A program made the position numbers and the translations under genes. The notes beneath the pieces are model-generated. The model saw only the letters and a list, made by a program, of their open reading frames with translations. It was not told where the DNA came from and did no database searches. From contig NZ_JAIOJZ010000004.1 in NCBI RefSeq assembly GCF_020404845.1, positions 62,001-126,000 of the forward strand: a DNA stretch of 64,000 nt. The letters run 5' to 3'. Below, one piece after another: positions 8,534-20,379 of the stretch (position 1 is its first letter; every line of letters starts with the position of its first letter). The DNA is from Streptomyces hyderabadensis (GTDB taxonomy: Bacteria > Actinomycetota > Actinomycetes > Streptomycetales > Streptomycetaceae).

Positions 8534-8581
8534 CTCAGCCGCGGCCGGGTCCGGATGGCTCCGGTCCCAGCCGCGGCTGAG
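8534..8581 (-). terminator. atp operon terminator hairpin
   Basis: A 12-bp perfect inverted repeat (CTCAGCCGCGGC at 8534-8545, GCCGCGGCTGAG at 8570-8581) encloses a 24-base loop that can itself pair (CCGGA/TCCGG). It starts 39 bases beyond the atpC stop on the minus strand and most likely ends the ATP synthase transcript. Confidence 0.75.
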
Positions 8582-8619
8582 TGACGTCATGGCACGACGC
8601 TATCGCACTGTGCTGTGGA

Positions 8620-8994
8620 TCAGCGTCCCGCCGCCGCGCGCAGTCGGACGTCCGCGCGGCGCTCGGCGTGGGCGTCGCCCTCCGCCTTCGCCTGTTCGAG
8701 CTTCCGCTCGGCGCGGTGGACGTCGATCTCGTCCGACAGCTCGGCGACCTCGGCCAGCAGCGACAGCTTGTTGTCGGCGAACGAGATGAAACCGCCGTGC
8801 ACCGCGGCGACGACCGTCCCGCCGTCACTCGTACGAATGGTCACCGGGCCCGACTCCAGCACACCGAGCAGCGGCTGGTGACCGGGCATGACGCCGATGT
8901 CGCCGGACGTGGTGCGCGCGACGACCAGGGTGGCCTCGCCGGACCAGACCTCTCGGTCGGCCGCGACCAGCGCGACGTGCAGCTCAGCAGCCAA
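8620..8994 (-). CDS. atpC: F1Fo ATP synthase subunit epsilon
   Basis: The 124-residue epsilon subunit of the F1 sector forms part of the central stalk with gamma and restrains ATP hydrolysis. The N-terminal beta-sandwich (LHVALVAADREVWSGEA, MPGHQPLLG) and the C-terminal helical pair, rich in Glu/Arg, are both present. I chose the TTG at 8994 because GAGGAG precedes it closely and homologues begin at AAELHVALV. It is the last gene of the atp operon, 131 bp after atpD; that gap holds a hairpin just ahead of the ribosome-binding site. Confidence 0.95.
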   Translation of the reverse strand: MAAELHVALVAADREVWSGEATLVVARTTSGDIGVMPGHQPLLGVLESGPVTIRTSDGGTVVAAVHGGFISFADNKLSLLAEVAELSDEIDVHRAERKLEQAKAEGDAHAERRADVRLRAAAGR

Positions 8995-9012
8995 GGTGGC
9001 TCCTCGGGTCAC

Positions 9013-9034
9013 CACCCGGCGGGAGAGCCGGGTG
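9013..9034 (-). promoter_or_regulatory. Intercistronic hairpin between atpD and atpC
   Basis: An 8-bp perfect stem (CACCCGGC / GCCGGGTG) with a 6-base loop lies in the atpD-atpC gap, ending about 20 bases before the atpC TTG start on the minus strand. It could stabilise the upstream mRNA or lower epsilon expression. It is seen in the sequence; its effect is inference. Confidence 0.55.
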
Positions 9035-9125
9035 TTGGTTACAAGTCTAAGGGGCGTGCCGGAGGGGACGGGACGCGCCCGCCCCCTCCGGGTGGTGAAC
9101 CGTGCGGCTCACCGCGAGCCGGGGC

Positions 9126-11479
<2,354 letters not shown>

Positions 11480-11500
11480 GAGTCAGGTCCCTTCCTTACG

Positions 11501-13090
11501 TCACTTGGCGACGGACGGGGCGTCCTCGCCGAGCAGCTTGCCGTCCGAGGTCTCGAACTGCTTCTTGAACGCCGCGATGGCGTCGGCCACGGCCTGCAGG
11601 GTGTCGTCGGACATCTTGCCGCCCTCGCGGATGGAGGTCATGAGGCCCTGCTCCTGGCGGTGCAGGTACTCCAGCAGCTCCTTCTCGAAGCGGCGGATGT
11701 CGCCGACCGGCACCTCGTCCATCTTGCCGGTGGTGCCGGCCCAGACGGAGACGACCTGGTCCTCGGTGGCCATCGGCTGGTACTGGTCCTGCTTCAGCAG
11801 CTCGACCATCCGCTGACCGCGCTCCAGCTGCGACTTCGACGCGGCGTCCAGGTCGGAACCGAAGGCGGCGAACGCCTCCAGCTCACGGAACTGGGCGAGG
11901 TCCACGCGGAGCCGGCCGGAGACCTGCTTCATGGCCTTGTGCTGGGCGGAGCCACCGACGCGGGAGACCGAGATACCGACGTTCAGGGCCGGGCGCTGAC
12001 CGGCGTTGAACAGGTCGGACTCCAGGAAGCACTGGCCGTCGGTGATGGAGATGACGTTGGTCGGGATGAACGCCGACACGTCGTTGGCCTTGGTCTCGAC
12101 GATCGGCAGACCGGTCATCGAGCCCGCGCCCTCGGCGTCGGAGAGCTTCGCGCAGCGCTCCAGCAGACGGGAGTGCAGGTAGAAGACGTCACCCGGGTAG
12201 GCCTCACGGCCCGGCGGGCGGCGCAGCAGCAGCGACACGGCGCGGTAGGCGTCGGCCTGCTTCGACAGGTCGTCGAAGATGATCAGGACGTGCTTGCCCT
12301 CGTACATCCACTGCTGGCCGATGGCCGAGCCGGTGTACGGCGCCAGGTACTTGAAGCCGGCCGGGTCGGACGCCGGGGCGGCCACGATGGTCGTGTACTC
12401 CAGCGCGCCGTTCTCCTCCAGCGCGCCGCGCACGGACGCGATGGTGGAGCCCTTCTGGCCGATGGCGACGTAGATGCAGCGGACCTGCTTGTTCGGGTCG
12501 CCGGTGCGCCAGTTGTCGCGCTGGTTGATGATCGTGTCGACGGCCAGGGCGGTCTTGCCGGTCTGGCGGTCGCCGATGATCAGCTGGCGCTGGCCGCGGC
12601 CGATCGGGGTCATGGCGTCGACGGCCTTGTAGCCCGTCTCCATCGGCTCGTGCACCGACTTGCGCTGCATGACCGTGGGGGCCTGCAGTTCGAGGGCGCG
12701 GCGACCGGACGTCTCGATCTCGCCGAGGCCGTCGATCGGGTTGCCGAGGGGGTCGACGACGCGGCCGAGGTAGCCCTCGCCGACGGCCACGGAGAGGACC
12801 TCACCGGTACGCGAGACCGGCTGCCCCTCCTCGATGCCGCTGAACTCACCGAGGACGATGGCACCGATCTCGCGCTCCTCGAGGTTGAGGGCGAGGCCGA
12901 GGGTGCCGTCCTCGAACTTCAGCAGTTCGTTGGCCATGGCCGAGGGCAGGCCCTCGACCTTCGCGATGCCGTCGCCGGCAAGGGTGACCGTACCGACCTC
13001 CTCGCGCGAGGCCGCGTCCGGCTTGTACGACTGGACGAAGTTCTCCAGTGCGTCCCGGATCTCCTCCGGCCGGATCGTGAGCTCCGCCAT
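11501..13090 (-). CDS. atpA: F1Fo ATP synthase subunit alpha
   Basis: The 529-residue non-catalytic alpha subunit. It has the nucleotide-binding loop [13 protein letters not shown], the [11 protein letters not shown] and [12 protein letters not shown] stretches (the last with the arginine finger) and the delta-binding N terminus [14 protein letters not shown] 13090 matches family starts; an upstream in-frame extension to 13192 runs through the intergenic region and is rejected. The C terminus is long and acidic, as is common in Streptomyces. The gap to atpH upstream is 178 bp. Confidence 0.97.
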   Translation of the reverse strand: MAELTIRPEEIRDALENFVQSYKPDAASREEVGTVTLAGDGIAKVEGLPSAMANELLKFEDGTLGLALNLEEREIGAIVLGEFSGIEEGQPVSRTGEVLSVAVGEGYLGRVVDPLGNPIDGLGEIETSGRRALELQAPTVMQRKSVHEPMETGYKAVDAMTPIGRGQRQLIIGDRQTGKTALAVDTIINQRDNWRTGDPNKQVRCIYVAIGQKGSTIASVRGALEENGALEYTTIVAAPASDPAGFKYLAPYTGSAIGQQWMYEGKHVLIIFDDLSKQADAYRAVSLLLRRPPGREAYPGDVFYLHSRLLERCAKLSDAEGAGSMTGLPIVETKANDVSAFIPTNVISITDGQCFLESDLFNAGQRPALNVGISVSRVGGSAQHKAMKQVSGRLRVDLAQFRELEAFAAFGSDLDAASKSQLERGQRMVELLKQDQYQPMATEDQVVSVWAGTTGKMDEVPVGDIRRFEKELLEYLHRQEQGLMTSIREGGKMSDDTLQAVADAIAAFKKQFETSDGKLLGEDAPSVAK

Positions 13091-13268
13091 CTGAGTTCCC
13101 TGCTCTCCTTGTTGGGCCCGAAGTTTCACTTGGGGGGTATTCCACGAGTCGGGACTCCCCCCAATGAGAGGTGAATCCTCTGCACGGCCCAACCAGGGCC
13201 GTCGTAAGTACGTACTGCTACTGCTCTGTTACTGCTGTGCTGTTGTCGCGATCGCCGTCGCGGGAGCG

Positions 13269-14093
13269 TCAGCTCGCCAGCCGGCGGCCGGCGTCCTCCA
13301 GGCGGTCCGCGATGGAGCCGTTGATGACCTCGTCACCGACCTGCACCCGGATCCCGCCGAGGACCTCGGGGTCCACGTCGAGGTTGAGGTGCATCGGACG
13401 GCCGTAGACCTTCGCGAGGGCCGCGCCGAGGCGCTGCTTCTGCGTGTCGCTCAGCGGCACCGCCGAGGTGACCACGGCGACCATCCGGTCGCGCCGGTCG
13501 GCGGCGAGCTTGGACAGGGACTCCAGTCCCGACTCCAGGCTACGTCCCCGCGGCGCGGTGACAAGGCGCGTCACCAGACGCTCGGTGGTCCGCTCCGCCC
13601 GGCCGCCGAGCAGTTCGCGCAGCAGCTCGCCCTTGGCCGCGGTGCTGGCCGACCGGCTGGTGAGCGCGGCGCGCAGCTCGGTGCTGGAGGAGACGATCCG
13701 GCCGAACCGGAACAGCTCGTCCTCGACGTTGTCGAGCCGGCTCCGCTTCTGGGCGGCGGTGAGGTCGGCGGTGTTCGCCAGCTCCTCCAGCGCGTCCACC
13801 AGGTCGCGGGACTGCGACCAGCGGCTGCGCACCAGGCCGGCCACCAGGTCGAGGGTCTGGCCGCTGACCTGGGTGCCGAGGAGACGCTGGGCCAGCTCGG
13901 CCTTGGCCTCGCCGGACTGCGCCGGGTCGGTCAGGACCCGACGCAGCGACACCTCGCGGTGGAGCAGCGCGGTGACGGCGGCCAGCTCGTCGGCGAGCGA
14001 GCCGGCGTCGACAGACGTGGAGTCCGTCAGCGCGTCGAGACGCTCACGCGCGGCGGCCAGAGCCTCGCGGCTCGCTCCGTGCATCCCACTCAT
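13269..14093 (-). CDS. atpH: F1Fo ATP synthase subunit delta
   Basis: The 274-residue delta subunit joins the peripheral stalk to the top of F1. The C-terminal OSCP-like domain ends with the diagnostic stretch VDPEVLGGIRVQVGDEVINGS, seen here as DVDPEVLGGIRVQVGDEV. Like other actinobacterial homologues it is longer than the E. coli protein (177) because of an extra N-terminal helical part. Its start overlaps the atpF stop (ATGA), so the two stalk subunits are translationally coupled; a second Met three codons later is an alternative start. Confidence 0.95.
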   Translation of the reverse strand: MSGMHGASREALAAARERLDALTDSTSVDAGSLADELAAVTALLHREVSLRRVLTDPAQSGEAKAELAQRLLGTQVSGQTLDLVAGLVRSRWSQSRDLVDALEELANTADLTAAQKRSRLDNVEDELFRFGRIVSSSTELRAALTSRSASTAAKGELLRELLGGRAERTTERLVTRLVTAPRGRSLESGLESLSKLAADRRDRMVAVVTSAVPLSDTQKQRLGAALAKVYGRPMHLNLDVDPEVLGGIRVQVGDEVINGSIADRLEDAGRRLAS

Positions 14094-14650
14094 CGGGTTG
14101 CCTCTGCCGTCGTCGCCTTGTCGTCCAGCTCATCCAGGAAGCGGTCGATCACACGGCTCTGGCGGGCGTGGTCCTCGAGGGACTCGCCGACCAGCTTGCC
14201 GGCCAGCTCGGTGGCCAGCTTGCCGACGTCCTGGCGCAGCGCGGACGCGGCGGCCTTGCGGTCGGCCTGGATCTGGGCGTGACCGGCGGCGATGATCTCC
14301 TCACGCTGCCGCTGGCCTTCCGCGCGCATCTCGGCGATGAGCGTGGCGCCCTGCTCCTGCGCCTCCTGACGCAGTCGCGCGGCCTCGTGCCGGGCCTCGG
14401 CGAGCTGGGCCTTGTACTGCTCAAGGACGCTCTGGGCCTCGGTCTGCGCGGCCTCGGCCTTCTCGATACCGCCCTCGATGGCCTCGCGACGCTCTTCCAG
14501 AACCTTGTTGATGTTCGGGAGGAGCTTCTTGGCGAGGAAGCCGAAGACGATGACGAAAGCGATGAGGCCGATGACAACTTCCGGCCACGGCGGAATGAGG
14601 GGATTCTCCTTCTCACCCTCAGCCGCCAGGAAAACCAGGGCGGAGTTCAC
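14090..14650 (-). CDS. atpF: F1Fo ATP synthase subunit b
   Basis: The 186-residue b subunit of the peripheral stalk. One transmembrane helix (about residues 22-43, PWPEVVIGLIAFVIVFGFLA) is followed by a long charged amphipathic coiled coil rich in Ala, Glu, Gln and Arg (EERREAIEGGIEKAEAAQTE onward) that dimerises and contacts delta. The gene lies 42 bp after atpE and overlaps atpH by four bases. Confidence 0.96.
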   Translation of the reverse strand: MNSALVFLAAEGEKENPLIPPWPEVVIGLIAFVIVFGFLAKKLLPNINKVLEERREAIEGGIEKAEAAQTEAQSVLEQYKAQLAEARHEAARLRQEAQEQGATLIAEMRAEGQRQREEIIAAGHAQIQADRKAAASALRQDVGKLATELAGKLVGESLEDHARQSRVIDRFLDELDDKATTAEATR

Positions 14651-14692
14651 ATCAGTGCCTTTCGTCGAAAGGGTCGGTCGTCAGTGCTCGTC

Positions 14693-14935
<243 letters not shown>

Positions 14936-14989
14936 TTACGGACCGGTGGGGGTTGGCCACCGGACGGCTGGGGTGTGATGCGGGACGAC

Positions 14990-15814
14990 TCAGTGGTGCT
15001 CGGCGAGCGCGCCCTGGATGTAGGTGCAGGTCAGCAGCACGAACACGTAAGCCTGCACGGCCTGGATGAAGAGCTCGAAGGCCGTCATGATGATCGTCAT
15101 CACGAACGAGACGCCCGCGTAGGCGATGCCGATGCCGTTCAGCAGGTACCAGCTGGCGATCGTGAAGAGGAGCAGCAGCGTGTGGCCCGCGAACATGTTC
15201 GCGAAGAGCCGGACGGCGTGGGTGAAGGGGCGGACGATCAGGTTCGAGAAGAACTCGATCGTCATCGCCAGCGGCAGCACCGGGCCGAGCGACTTGTCGT
15301 AGCCCGTGACGTTCTTGAAGAAGCCGACGAAGCCGTGGCGCTTGAAGGTCAGCGAGACCCACAGGATGTAGACGATCGCGGCCATGCCCGCGGGGTAGGC
15401 GATGATCGACGTCACCGGGAACTGGGCGACCGGGATGATCGACCAGAGGTTCATCATCCAGATGAAGAAGAAGAGCGTCACGACGAGCGGGACGTACTTC
15501 TCGCCTTCCTTCTTGCCGATCGTCTCGTACACCACGCCGCGGCGGATGAAGTCGTAGCCGGCCTCGGCGACCATCTGGAGCTTGCCCGGGACAACCTTCG
15601 GCTTGTTGAAGGCGGCCCAGAAGAAGCCCACGATGATGATCGAGCCGAGCAGGGCGAGCAGCATCGGCTTGTTGAAGTACATGCCGTTGCCGTCTGCGTC
15701 GCCCCAGAGCGGCTCGAAGAGGAACGAGTGCAGGCCGGGAGCCGGGAAGCCACAACCGTCGAAGATGTGGCAGTCGGTCTCGAAGGCGAGCACCTGCGTC
15801 GGGTCAGCACTCAC
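14990..15814 (-). CDS. atpB: F1Fo ATP synthase subunit a
   Basis: The 274-residue a subunit, the stator of the proton channel. It has five to six transmembrane helices and the essential arginine in AVRLFANMFAGH. The short hydrophilic N terminus contains Cys residues (DCHIFDGCGF) usual in Streptomyces. I chose GTG 15814 because AAGGAG lies six bases upstream; an ATG 12 bases earlier would lack that signal. The gene precedes atpE by 72 bp. Confidence 0.96.
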   Translation of the reverse strand: MSADPTQVLAFETDCHIFDGCGFPAPGLHSFLFEPLWGDADGNGMYFNKPMLLALLGSIIIVGFFWAAFNKPKVVPGKLQMVAEAGYDFIRRGVVYETIGKKEGEKYVPLVVTLFFFIWMMNLWSIIPVAQFPVTSIIAYPAGMAAIVYILWVSLTFKRHGFVGFFKNVTGYDKSLGPVLPLAMTIEFFSNLIVRPFTHAVRLFANMFAGHTLLLLFTIASWYLLNGIGIAYAGVSFVMTIIMTAFELFIQAVQAYVFVLLTCTYIQGALAEHH

Positions 15815-16039
15815 CGCGGGCTCCTTCATCGTGGCGCATGGGTACGGCAACCTCGTTGTGTCGGCGCGGTGCGTAACCGCTGTTCGGCACGGGACTGGTG
15901 TTACGGGTGTGGGGGCGGCTGTGGGGCATCTCGCCTCGCGATTCAGCAGGCGTCAGCCAAGATGCCCGCGCCCGCGATGCCGCAGTTGGCACCGGACGAT
16001 AGCAGGACTTCACATGCCTCTTTATCCCGGCCCTACCCC

Positions 16040-16474
16040 TCACGACGAGTGGCCCGTCTTTTCGGGCTTTTCGCCCGTCGGATCGGGCTCGACGTAGAGG
16101 ATCTTGGCCTTCATGTGCGCCCGCGTCTGCGCGGCGATCCACGCGAGCGTGACGGCGACCAGAGTGATCGCGAAGGACCGGGGGTTGAACAGCGTCGTGT
16201 TCTTGAACGCGGCGAGGAAGACGAACAGCAGCAGGATCTGCGCCGCGTAGAGCATCAGACCCATCGCCTGGAAAAGGTGCGGAAGCGATTTGGCGGTGCG
16301 CTGCAGCACGTAGAGGCCGATCCCCATGAAGAGCATCGCCACCACGGTCGCGACGACGGCTCCGACCGCGCCCTTGCCGCCGGCGACCACGGCGCTGACG
16401 ACGGCGGCTACAGCGCCGACGGCAGCCGTGGGCACGGCGGCCTGAAGCAGGATCCGGACGTCATTGGACGGCAT
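16040..16474 (-). CDS. AtpI-like small membrane protein
   Basis: A 144-residue protein with four hydrophobic helices (about residues 12-32, 36-56, 72-92 and 100-122) and a charged C-terminal tail. It is the first gene of the ATP synthase operon, in the position of atpI. The atpI product assists ring assembly or Mg2+/Ca2+ supply in other bacteria. Sequence similarity to E. coli AtpI is too low to see by eye, so the name rests mainly on position, size and topology. ATG 16474 follows GGAG by eight bases. Confidence 0.8.
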   Translation of the reverse strand: MPSNDVRILLQAAVPTAAVGAVAAVVSAVVAGGKGAVGAVVATVVAMLFMGIGLYVLQRTAKSLPHLFQAMGLMLYAAQILLLFVFLAAFKNTTLFNPRSFAITLVAVTLAWIAAQTRAHMKAKILYVEPDPTGEKPEKTGHSS

Positions 16475-16747
16475 GGCGGCAACTCCGCTTTCAACACACA
16501 GGGGGCAGGGTGTCGTCATGGACGAGCGTAGCCCCGGGCCGGACGCTGTCCGCACGTTCAAGAGACCGTCGCACCACGGTCCTTGGGCTCTACCCCGGGA
16601 TTACTCGTGAACCGTATCACAAACTATTTGATGAGGTCTTTACCTCTGGGTGTGCTTGCTGTCACACGTGAGAGTGACCCTGCGCGTTTGTGCAATTACT
16701 GGGGCCAATTGTCTGGTAATGGGGGCGTTTATCCCCTCGCACATTTC
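16475..16747 (-). promoter_or_regulatory. Upstream region of the atp operon
   Basis: This 273-bp gap between the glycosyl-phosphate transferase stop and the atpI-like start is A+T-rich relative to its surroundings, especially at 16610-16700. It must hold the promoter for the nine-gene atp operon. I see no -35/-10 pair strong enough to mark and no extra coding sequence. Confidence 0.5.
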
Positions 16748-18052
16748 TCACCTCGCCCGTGTTCGGGATCCGACGGCGGTCGCGCCGTTGACGCCCGAGA
16801 CACCGACGGTGACGCGGACCCGCTCCTCGTCCTCGGCCTCGTTCGCGGCCCCGGCCGCCTCCTGGGCAGCCTCGGTGGCGGCGGCCGCCCGGCGCCGCCG
16901 GTAGCGCGGCGGCACGAAGGCCTCGGCCCAGCGGGGGGCGCGCGGGGTGAAGCGCGGCAGCAGGAGCAGGACCAGGCCGATCGCGCTGAGGAAGACGACG
17001 CCCAGCACGATCCACATCGACGCCGCGTTCACCGAGTAGGCGAGCGCGCCGAACGCGATCAGCGCGGAGAAGAAGTACATGATCAGCACCGCGCGGCTGT
17101 GCGAGTGCCCGATCTCCAGCAGCCGGTGGTGCAGGTGCCCGCGGTCCGCGGCGAACGGGGACTGGCCGCGCCAGGTGCGGCGCACGATCGCCAGGATCAG
17201 GTCGGCGGCCGGGATGGCGATGATGGTCAGCGGCATCAGCAGCGGGATGTAGACCGGCACCATCTGGTGCACGGTGTTGCGCTCGGAGCCGCCGAAGAGG
17301 CTGTCCGGGTCGACCTGGCCGGTGATGGAGATCGCGCTCGCCGCCAGCACCAGGCCGATCAGCATCGAGCCCGAGTCGCCCATGAAGATCCGCGCGGGAT
17401 GGATGTTGTGCGGCAGGAAGCCCAGGCACATGCCCATCAGGATGGCCGCGAACAGCGAGGCGGGCGCCGCCGCCTCGATGCCGTACGAGTACCAGATCCG
17501 GTAGGCGTACATGAAGAACGCCGCCGCCGCGATGCACACCACGCCGGCCGCGAGACCGTCCAGGCCGTCCACGAAGTTGACCGCGTTGATGGTCACCACG
17601 ACCAGCGCCACCGTCAGCAGCGTGCCCTGCCACTGGGTGAGGGCCACGGTGCCCACGGTCGGGATGGGCAGCCACAGGATCGTCAGTCCCTGCACCACCA
17701 TCACGCCGGCGGCGATCATCTGGCTGCCCAGCTTGATCAGCGCGTCGATCTCGAACTTGTCGTCCAGGACACCGATCAGCCAGATCAGCGCGGCGCCGGA
17801 GAGCAGCGCCCGCGGTTCGTTGGACTGCTCGAAGACCTGGTGCAGGTTGGTCAGGTGGTCGGCGACCAGCAGGCCCGCGCACAGGCCGAAGAACATGGCG
17901 ATCCCGCCGAGCCGCGGAGTGGGTTCCCGGTGCACGTCCCGGGCCCGGATCTCGGGCATCGCACCCGCCACGATCGCGAACTTGCGTACCGGCCCGGTGA
18001 GCAGATACGTCACCGCGGCCGTGACGCAGAGCGTCAGCAGGTATTCACGCAC
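16748..18052 (-). CDS. Undecaprenyl-phosphate GlcNAc-1-phosphate transferase (MraY/WecA family)
   Basis: A 434-residue polytopic membrane enzyme of the polyprenyl-phosphate N-acetylhexosamine-1-phosphate transferase family, with about eleven helices. Family hallmarks are present: HREPTPRLGGIAMF, the Asp-rich IGVLDDKFEID, NAVNFVDGLDGLAAG, LGFLPHNIHPARIFMGDSGSM and the cytoplasmic DRGHLHHRLLEIGHS. The set fits WecA/TagO rather than MraY, so it probably starts wall teichoic-acid-like or other glycopolymer synthesis by making UndPP-GlcNAc. GTG 18052 has GGGGA five bases away; another GTG four codons earlier lacks one. The LCP ligase at 23.5-24.7 kb acts late in such pathways. Confidence 0.9.
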   Translation of the reverse strand: MREYLLTLCVTAAVTYLLTGPVRKFAIVAGAMPEIRARDVHREPTPRLGGIAMFFGLCAGLLVADHLTNLHQVFEQSNEPRALLSGAALIWLIGVLDDKFEIDALIKLGSQMIAAGVMVVQGLTILWLPIPTVGTVALTQWQGTLLTVALVVVTINAVNFVDGLDGLAAGVVCIAAAAFFMYAYRIWYSYGIEAAAPASLFAAILMGMCLGFLPHNIHPARIFMGDSGSMLIGLVLAASAISITGQVDPDSLFGGSERNTVHQMVPVYIPLLMPLTIIAIPAADLILAIVRRTWRGQSPFAADRGHLHHRLLEIGHSHSRAVLIMYFFSALIAFGALAYSVNAASMWIVLGVVFLSAIGLVLLLLPRFTPRAPRWAEAFVPPRYRRRRAAAATEAAQEAAGAANEAEDEERVRVTVGVSGVNGATAVGSRTRAR

Positions 18053-18217
18053 GGGCTTCCCCACAGGTCTCGCTGGCCATTCCCGGCCTCACAGCCTAGC
18101 CATGCAGGCATATGGATGAGGACTTCCGGGTAGCGACGATGGTTGCACGTGCGGCTGTGCAGCGGTGTCCGCGTCCGTGTCCGCCCACCCCGTCCCGGTC
18201 CGGACACCGGTGGCGGC

Positions 18218-19474
18218 TCAGTCCGGATACGGCGGGAATTGCGTGACCAGGTCGCGTACGTCGTCCCGTGCCGCGGCGGGCTCGGTGTCGCCCCTGAGCA
18301 CCCCGGCCAGCAGCGTGGCCACCGCCCGCATCTCCCGCTCCCCCATGCCCTGCGTGGTCACCGCCGCGGTGCCCAGGCGCAGCCCGCGGGCGTCGCCGTG
18401 CGGCAGCGGGCAGCAGTCCAGGACGATCCCGGCCGCCGCCAGCCGCCCCCGTGCGGCCTTCCCGTCGACGCCGAGCGGGGTGGGGTCGACGGTGAGCAGA
18501 TGGGTGTCCGTACCGCCGGTGGTGACGACCAGGCCCTCGGCGGCCAAGTGGTCCGCGAGCGCCCGGGCGTTGGCGACCACCTGGTGGGCGTAGGCGGCGA
18601 AGGCGGGGGTCGCCGCCTCCCCGAAGGCGACGGCCTTGGCGGCGATGGTGTGCATCTGGGCCCCACCCTGGGTGAACGGGAAGACGGCCCGGTCGACCCG
18701 CTCGGCGAGTTCGCTTCCGCACAGGAGCAAGCCGCCGCGGGGGCCGCGCAGCACCTTGTGCGTGGTGGCGCACACGATGTCCGCGTACGGCACCGGGCTG
18801 GGCGCCGCTCCCCCGGCGACCAGCCCGATCGGGTGGGCGGCGTCCGCGACGAGGTAGGCGCCCACCTCGTCGGCGACGGCGCGGAAGGCGGCGTAGTCGG
18901 GGTTGCGGGGGTAGGCGATGGACCCGCAGACGATCGCCTTGGGGCGGTGGGTGCGGGCCAGGGTGCGCACCTGGTCGTAGTCGATCAGGCCGGTCTCCGC
19001 GTCCACGCCGTAGCCGACGAAGTCGAACCAGCGGCCGGAGAAGTTCCCCGGCGCGCCGTGGGTGAGGTGGCCGCCGTAGGGCAGGCCCAGGGCGAGGACC
19101 GTGTCGCCGGGGCGCAGCAGCGCGGCGTAGGCGGCCAGCACGGCGGAGGAGCCGGAGTGCGGCTGCACGTTGGCGTGGTCGGCGCCGAACAGCGCCTGGG
19201 CCCGCTGCGCGGCCAGGCGCTCGGCGACGTCGACGATCTCGCAGCCGCCGTGGTGGCGGGCGCCCGGGTAGCCCTCGGCGTACTTGTTGGCCAGCGGTGA
19301 GCCGAGGGCGGCCAGCACGGCGGGGGACGTGAAGTTCTCGGCGGCGATCAGCTGGAGGGTCGTCGACTGCCGACGGCCTTCGGCGAACAGGATCTCGGCC
19401 AGCTCGGGATCCTGGCGCAGCAGGACGCCGAGCGAGCTGTCATCGGCCTCGATGATGTCGTGGGTGACCGACAT
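18218..19474 (-). CDS. glyA: Serine hydroxymethyltransferase
   Basis: A 418-residue PLP enzyme that converts serine and tetrahydrofolate to glycine and methylene-THF. The N-terminal folate/PLP motifs are visible (LQLIAAENFTSPAVLAALGSPLANKYAEGYPG, in part AAENFTSPAV and NKYAEGYPG). The Schiff-base lysine is in ATTHKVLRGPRGGLL, and VADAAHPIGLVAGG carries the PLP aspartate. Streptomyces often has more than one SHMT gene, and this copy lies between the glycosyl-phosphate transferase and the LMW-PTP-like gene. A pure folate role is likely, though related aldolases share the fold. Confidence 0.9.
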   Translation of the reverse strand: MSVTHDIIEADDSSLGVLLRQDPELAEILFAEGRRQSTTLQLIAAENFTSPAVLAALGSPLANKYAEGYPGARHHGGCEIVDVAERLAAQRAQALFGADHANVQPHSGSSAVLAAYAALLRPGDTVLALGLPYGGHLTHGAPGNFSGRWFDFVGYGVDAETGLIDYDQVRTLARTHRPKAIVCGSIAYPRNPDYAAFRAVADEVGAYLVADAAHPIGLVAGGAAPSPVPYADIVCATTHKVLRGPRGGLLLCGSELAERVDRAVFPFTQGGAQMHTIAAKAVAFGEAATPAFAAYAHQVVANARALADHLAAEGLVVTTGGTDTHLLTVDPTPLGVDGKAARGRLAAAGIVLDCCPLPHGDARGLRLGTAAVTTQGMGEREMRAVATLLAGVLRGDTEPAAARDDVRDLVTQFPPYPD

Positions 19475-19698
19475 GGTGCGCTCCGGGCGTGCGTCGACGG
19501 TGACGTACGACCAATGTAGGCCCGCGGGCCCCACCCCGCCTCACGCCCGCGCGGGAACCCCGTCAGCGCCGTCACCACGGGACCCCGGCTCTCACGCGCC
19601 CCTCGCACCACCCGGCCCTCGGGGCCTCCCCGGCGTCGGGACGCTGCGTCGGACTCCGTCCGCCGGCTCACCGGCCCGGAATGTCGCCCCACCCCGCC

Positions 19699-20379
19699 TC
19701 ACGCCCGCGCGGGAACCCCCGTCAGCGCCGTCACCACGGGGTCCAGGGCCTGGTGTATCTCGTCGCCGATCGAGCGGAAGAAGGTCAGCGGGGCGCCGTA
19801 GGGGTCGTACACCTCGTCCGCCTCGACCGTGGGCGCGAGGAGCCATCCGCGCAGCGCGGCGGCCGCGCGGACCAGGGCCCGGGCGCGGGTGACGACGCCG
19901 TCCTCCAGGGGCGGGAGCGTCGCCGGGTCGATGGCGTTCACCAGGCGGGTGAACTCCTTCAGGGTGAACGTGCGCAGGCCCGCCGAGTGGCCCATGGAGA
20001 TCACCTGGGCCCGGTGGTCCCGGGTCGCGGTGAGCACCAGGTCGGCGCGGATCACGTGCTCGTCGAGCAGCTCGCGGCCGGTGAAGCCGGCCGGGTCGGC
20101 GCCGAAGTCCGTGAGGACCGTCTCGGCGTTCGCCTCCATGGGGGCGCCCTCGTGGCCCCAGGTGCCCGCGCTCTCCACGATCAGACCGCCGCCCAGCACG
20201 CCGAGCCGCTCCTGCACCGCGTGCCGGGTCAGCCGCTCGGTGATGGGCGAGCGGCAGACGTTCCCGGTGCTGACGTGGAGGATGCGGAAGCTGTCGCGCG
20301 GGAGGCCGACGAACGTGGTGGTGATCTCCGCCGCGCGTTCCCCGGCGCCTATGCCACGCCCCGTCTCAGGGGCCGTCAA
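19699..20379 (-). CDS. LMW protein-tyrosine-phosphatase-like protein with Cys-to-Ser at the active site
   Basis: A 226-residue protein of the low-molecular-weight PTP/arsenate reductase fold. The P-loop reads HVSTGNVCRSP, where active family members have the nucleophilic cysteine (CxGNxCRS) at the position that is serine here; Arg and the second Cys remain. The C-terminal acid loop appears as EVYDPYGAP, so the general-acid Asp seems to be kept. There are ~35 extra N-terminal residues. The TTG start overlaps the threonylcarbamoyl-AMP synthase stop. By family knowledge a Ser at this position abolishes normal phosphatase chemistry, so a phospho-binding or regulatory role is inferred. Confidence 0.85.
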   Translation of the reverse strand: MTAPETGRGIGAGERAAEITTTFVGLPRDSFRILHVSTGNVCRSPITERLTRHAVQERLGVLGGGLIVESAGTWGHEGAPMEANAETVLTDFGADPAGFTGRELLDEHVIRADLVLTATRDHRAQVISMGHSAGLRTFTLKEFTRLVNAIDPATLPPLEDGVVTRARALVRAAAALRGWLLAPTVEADEVYDPYGAPLTFFRSIGDEIHQALDPVVTALTGVPARA

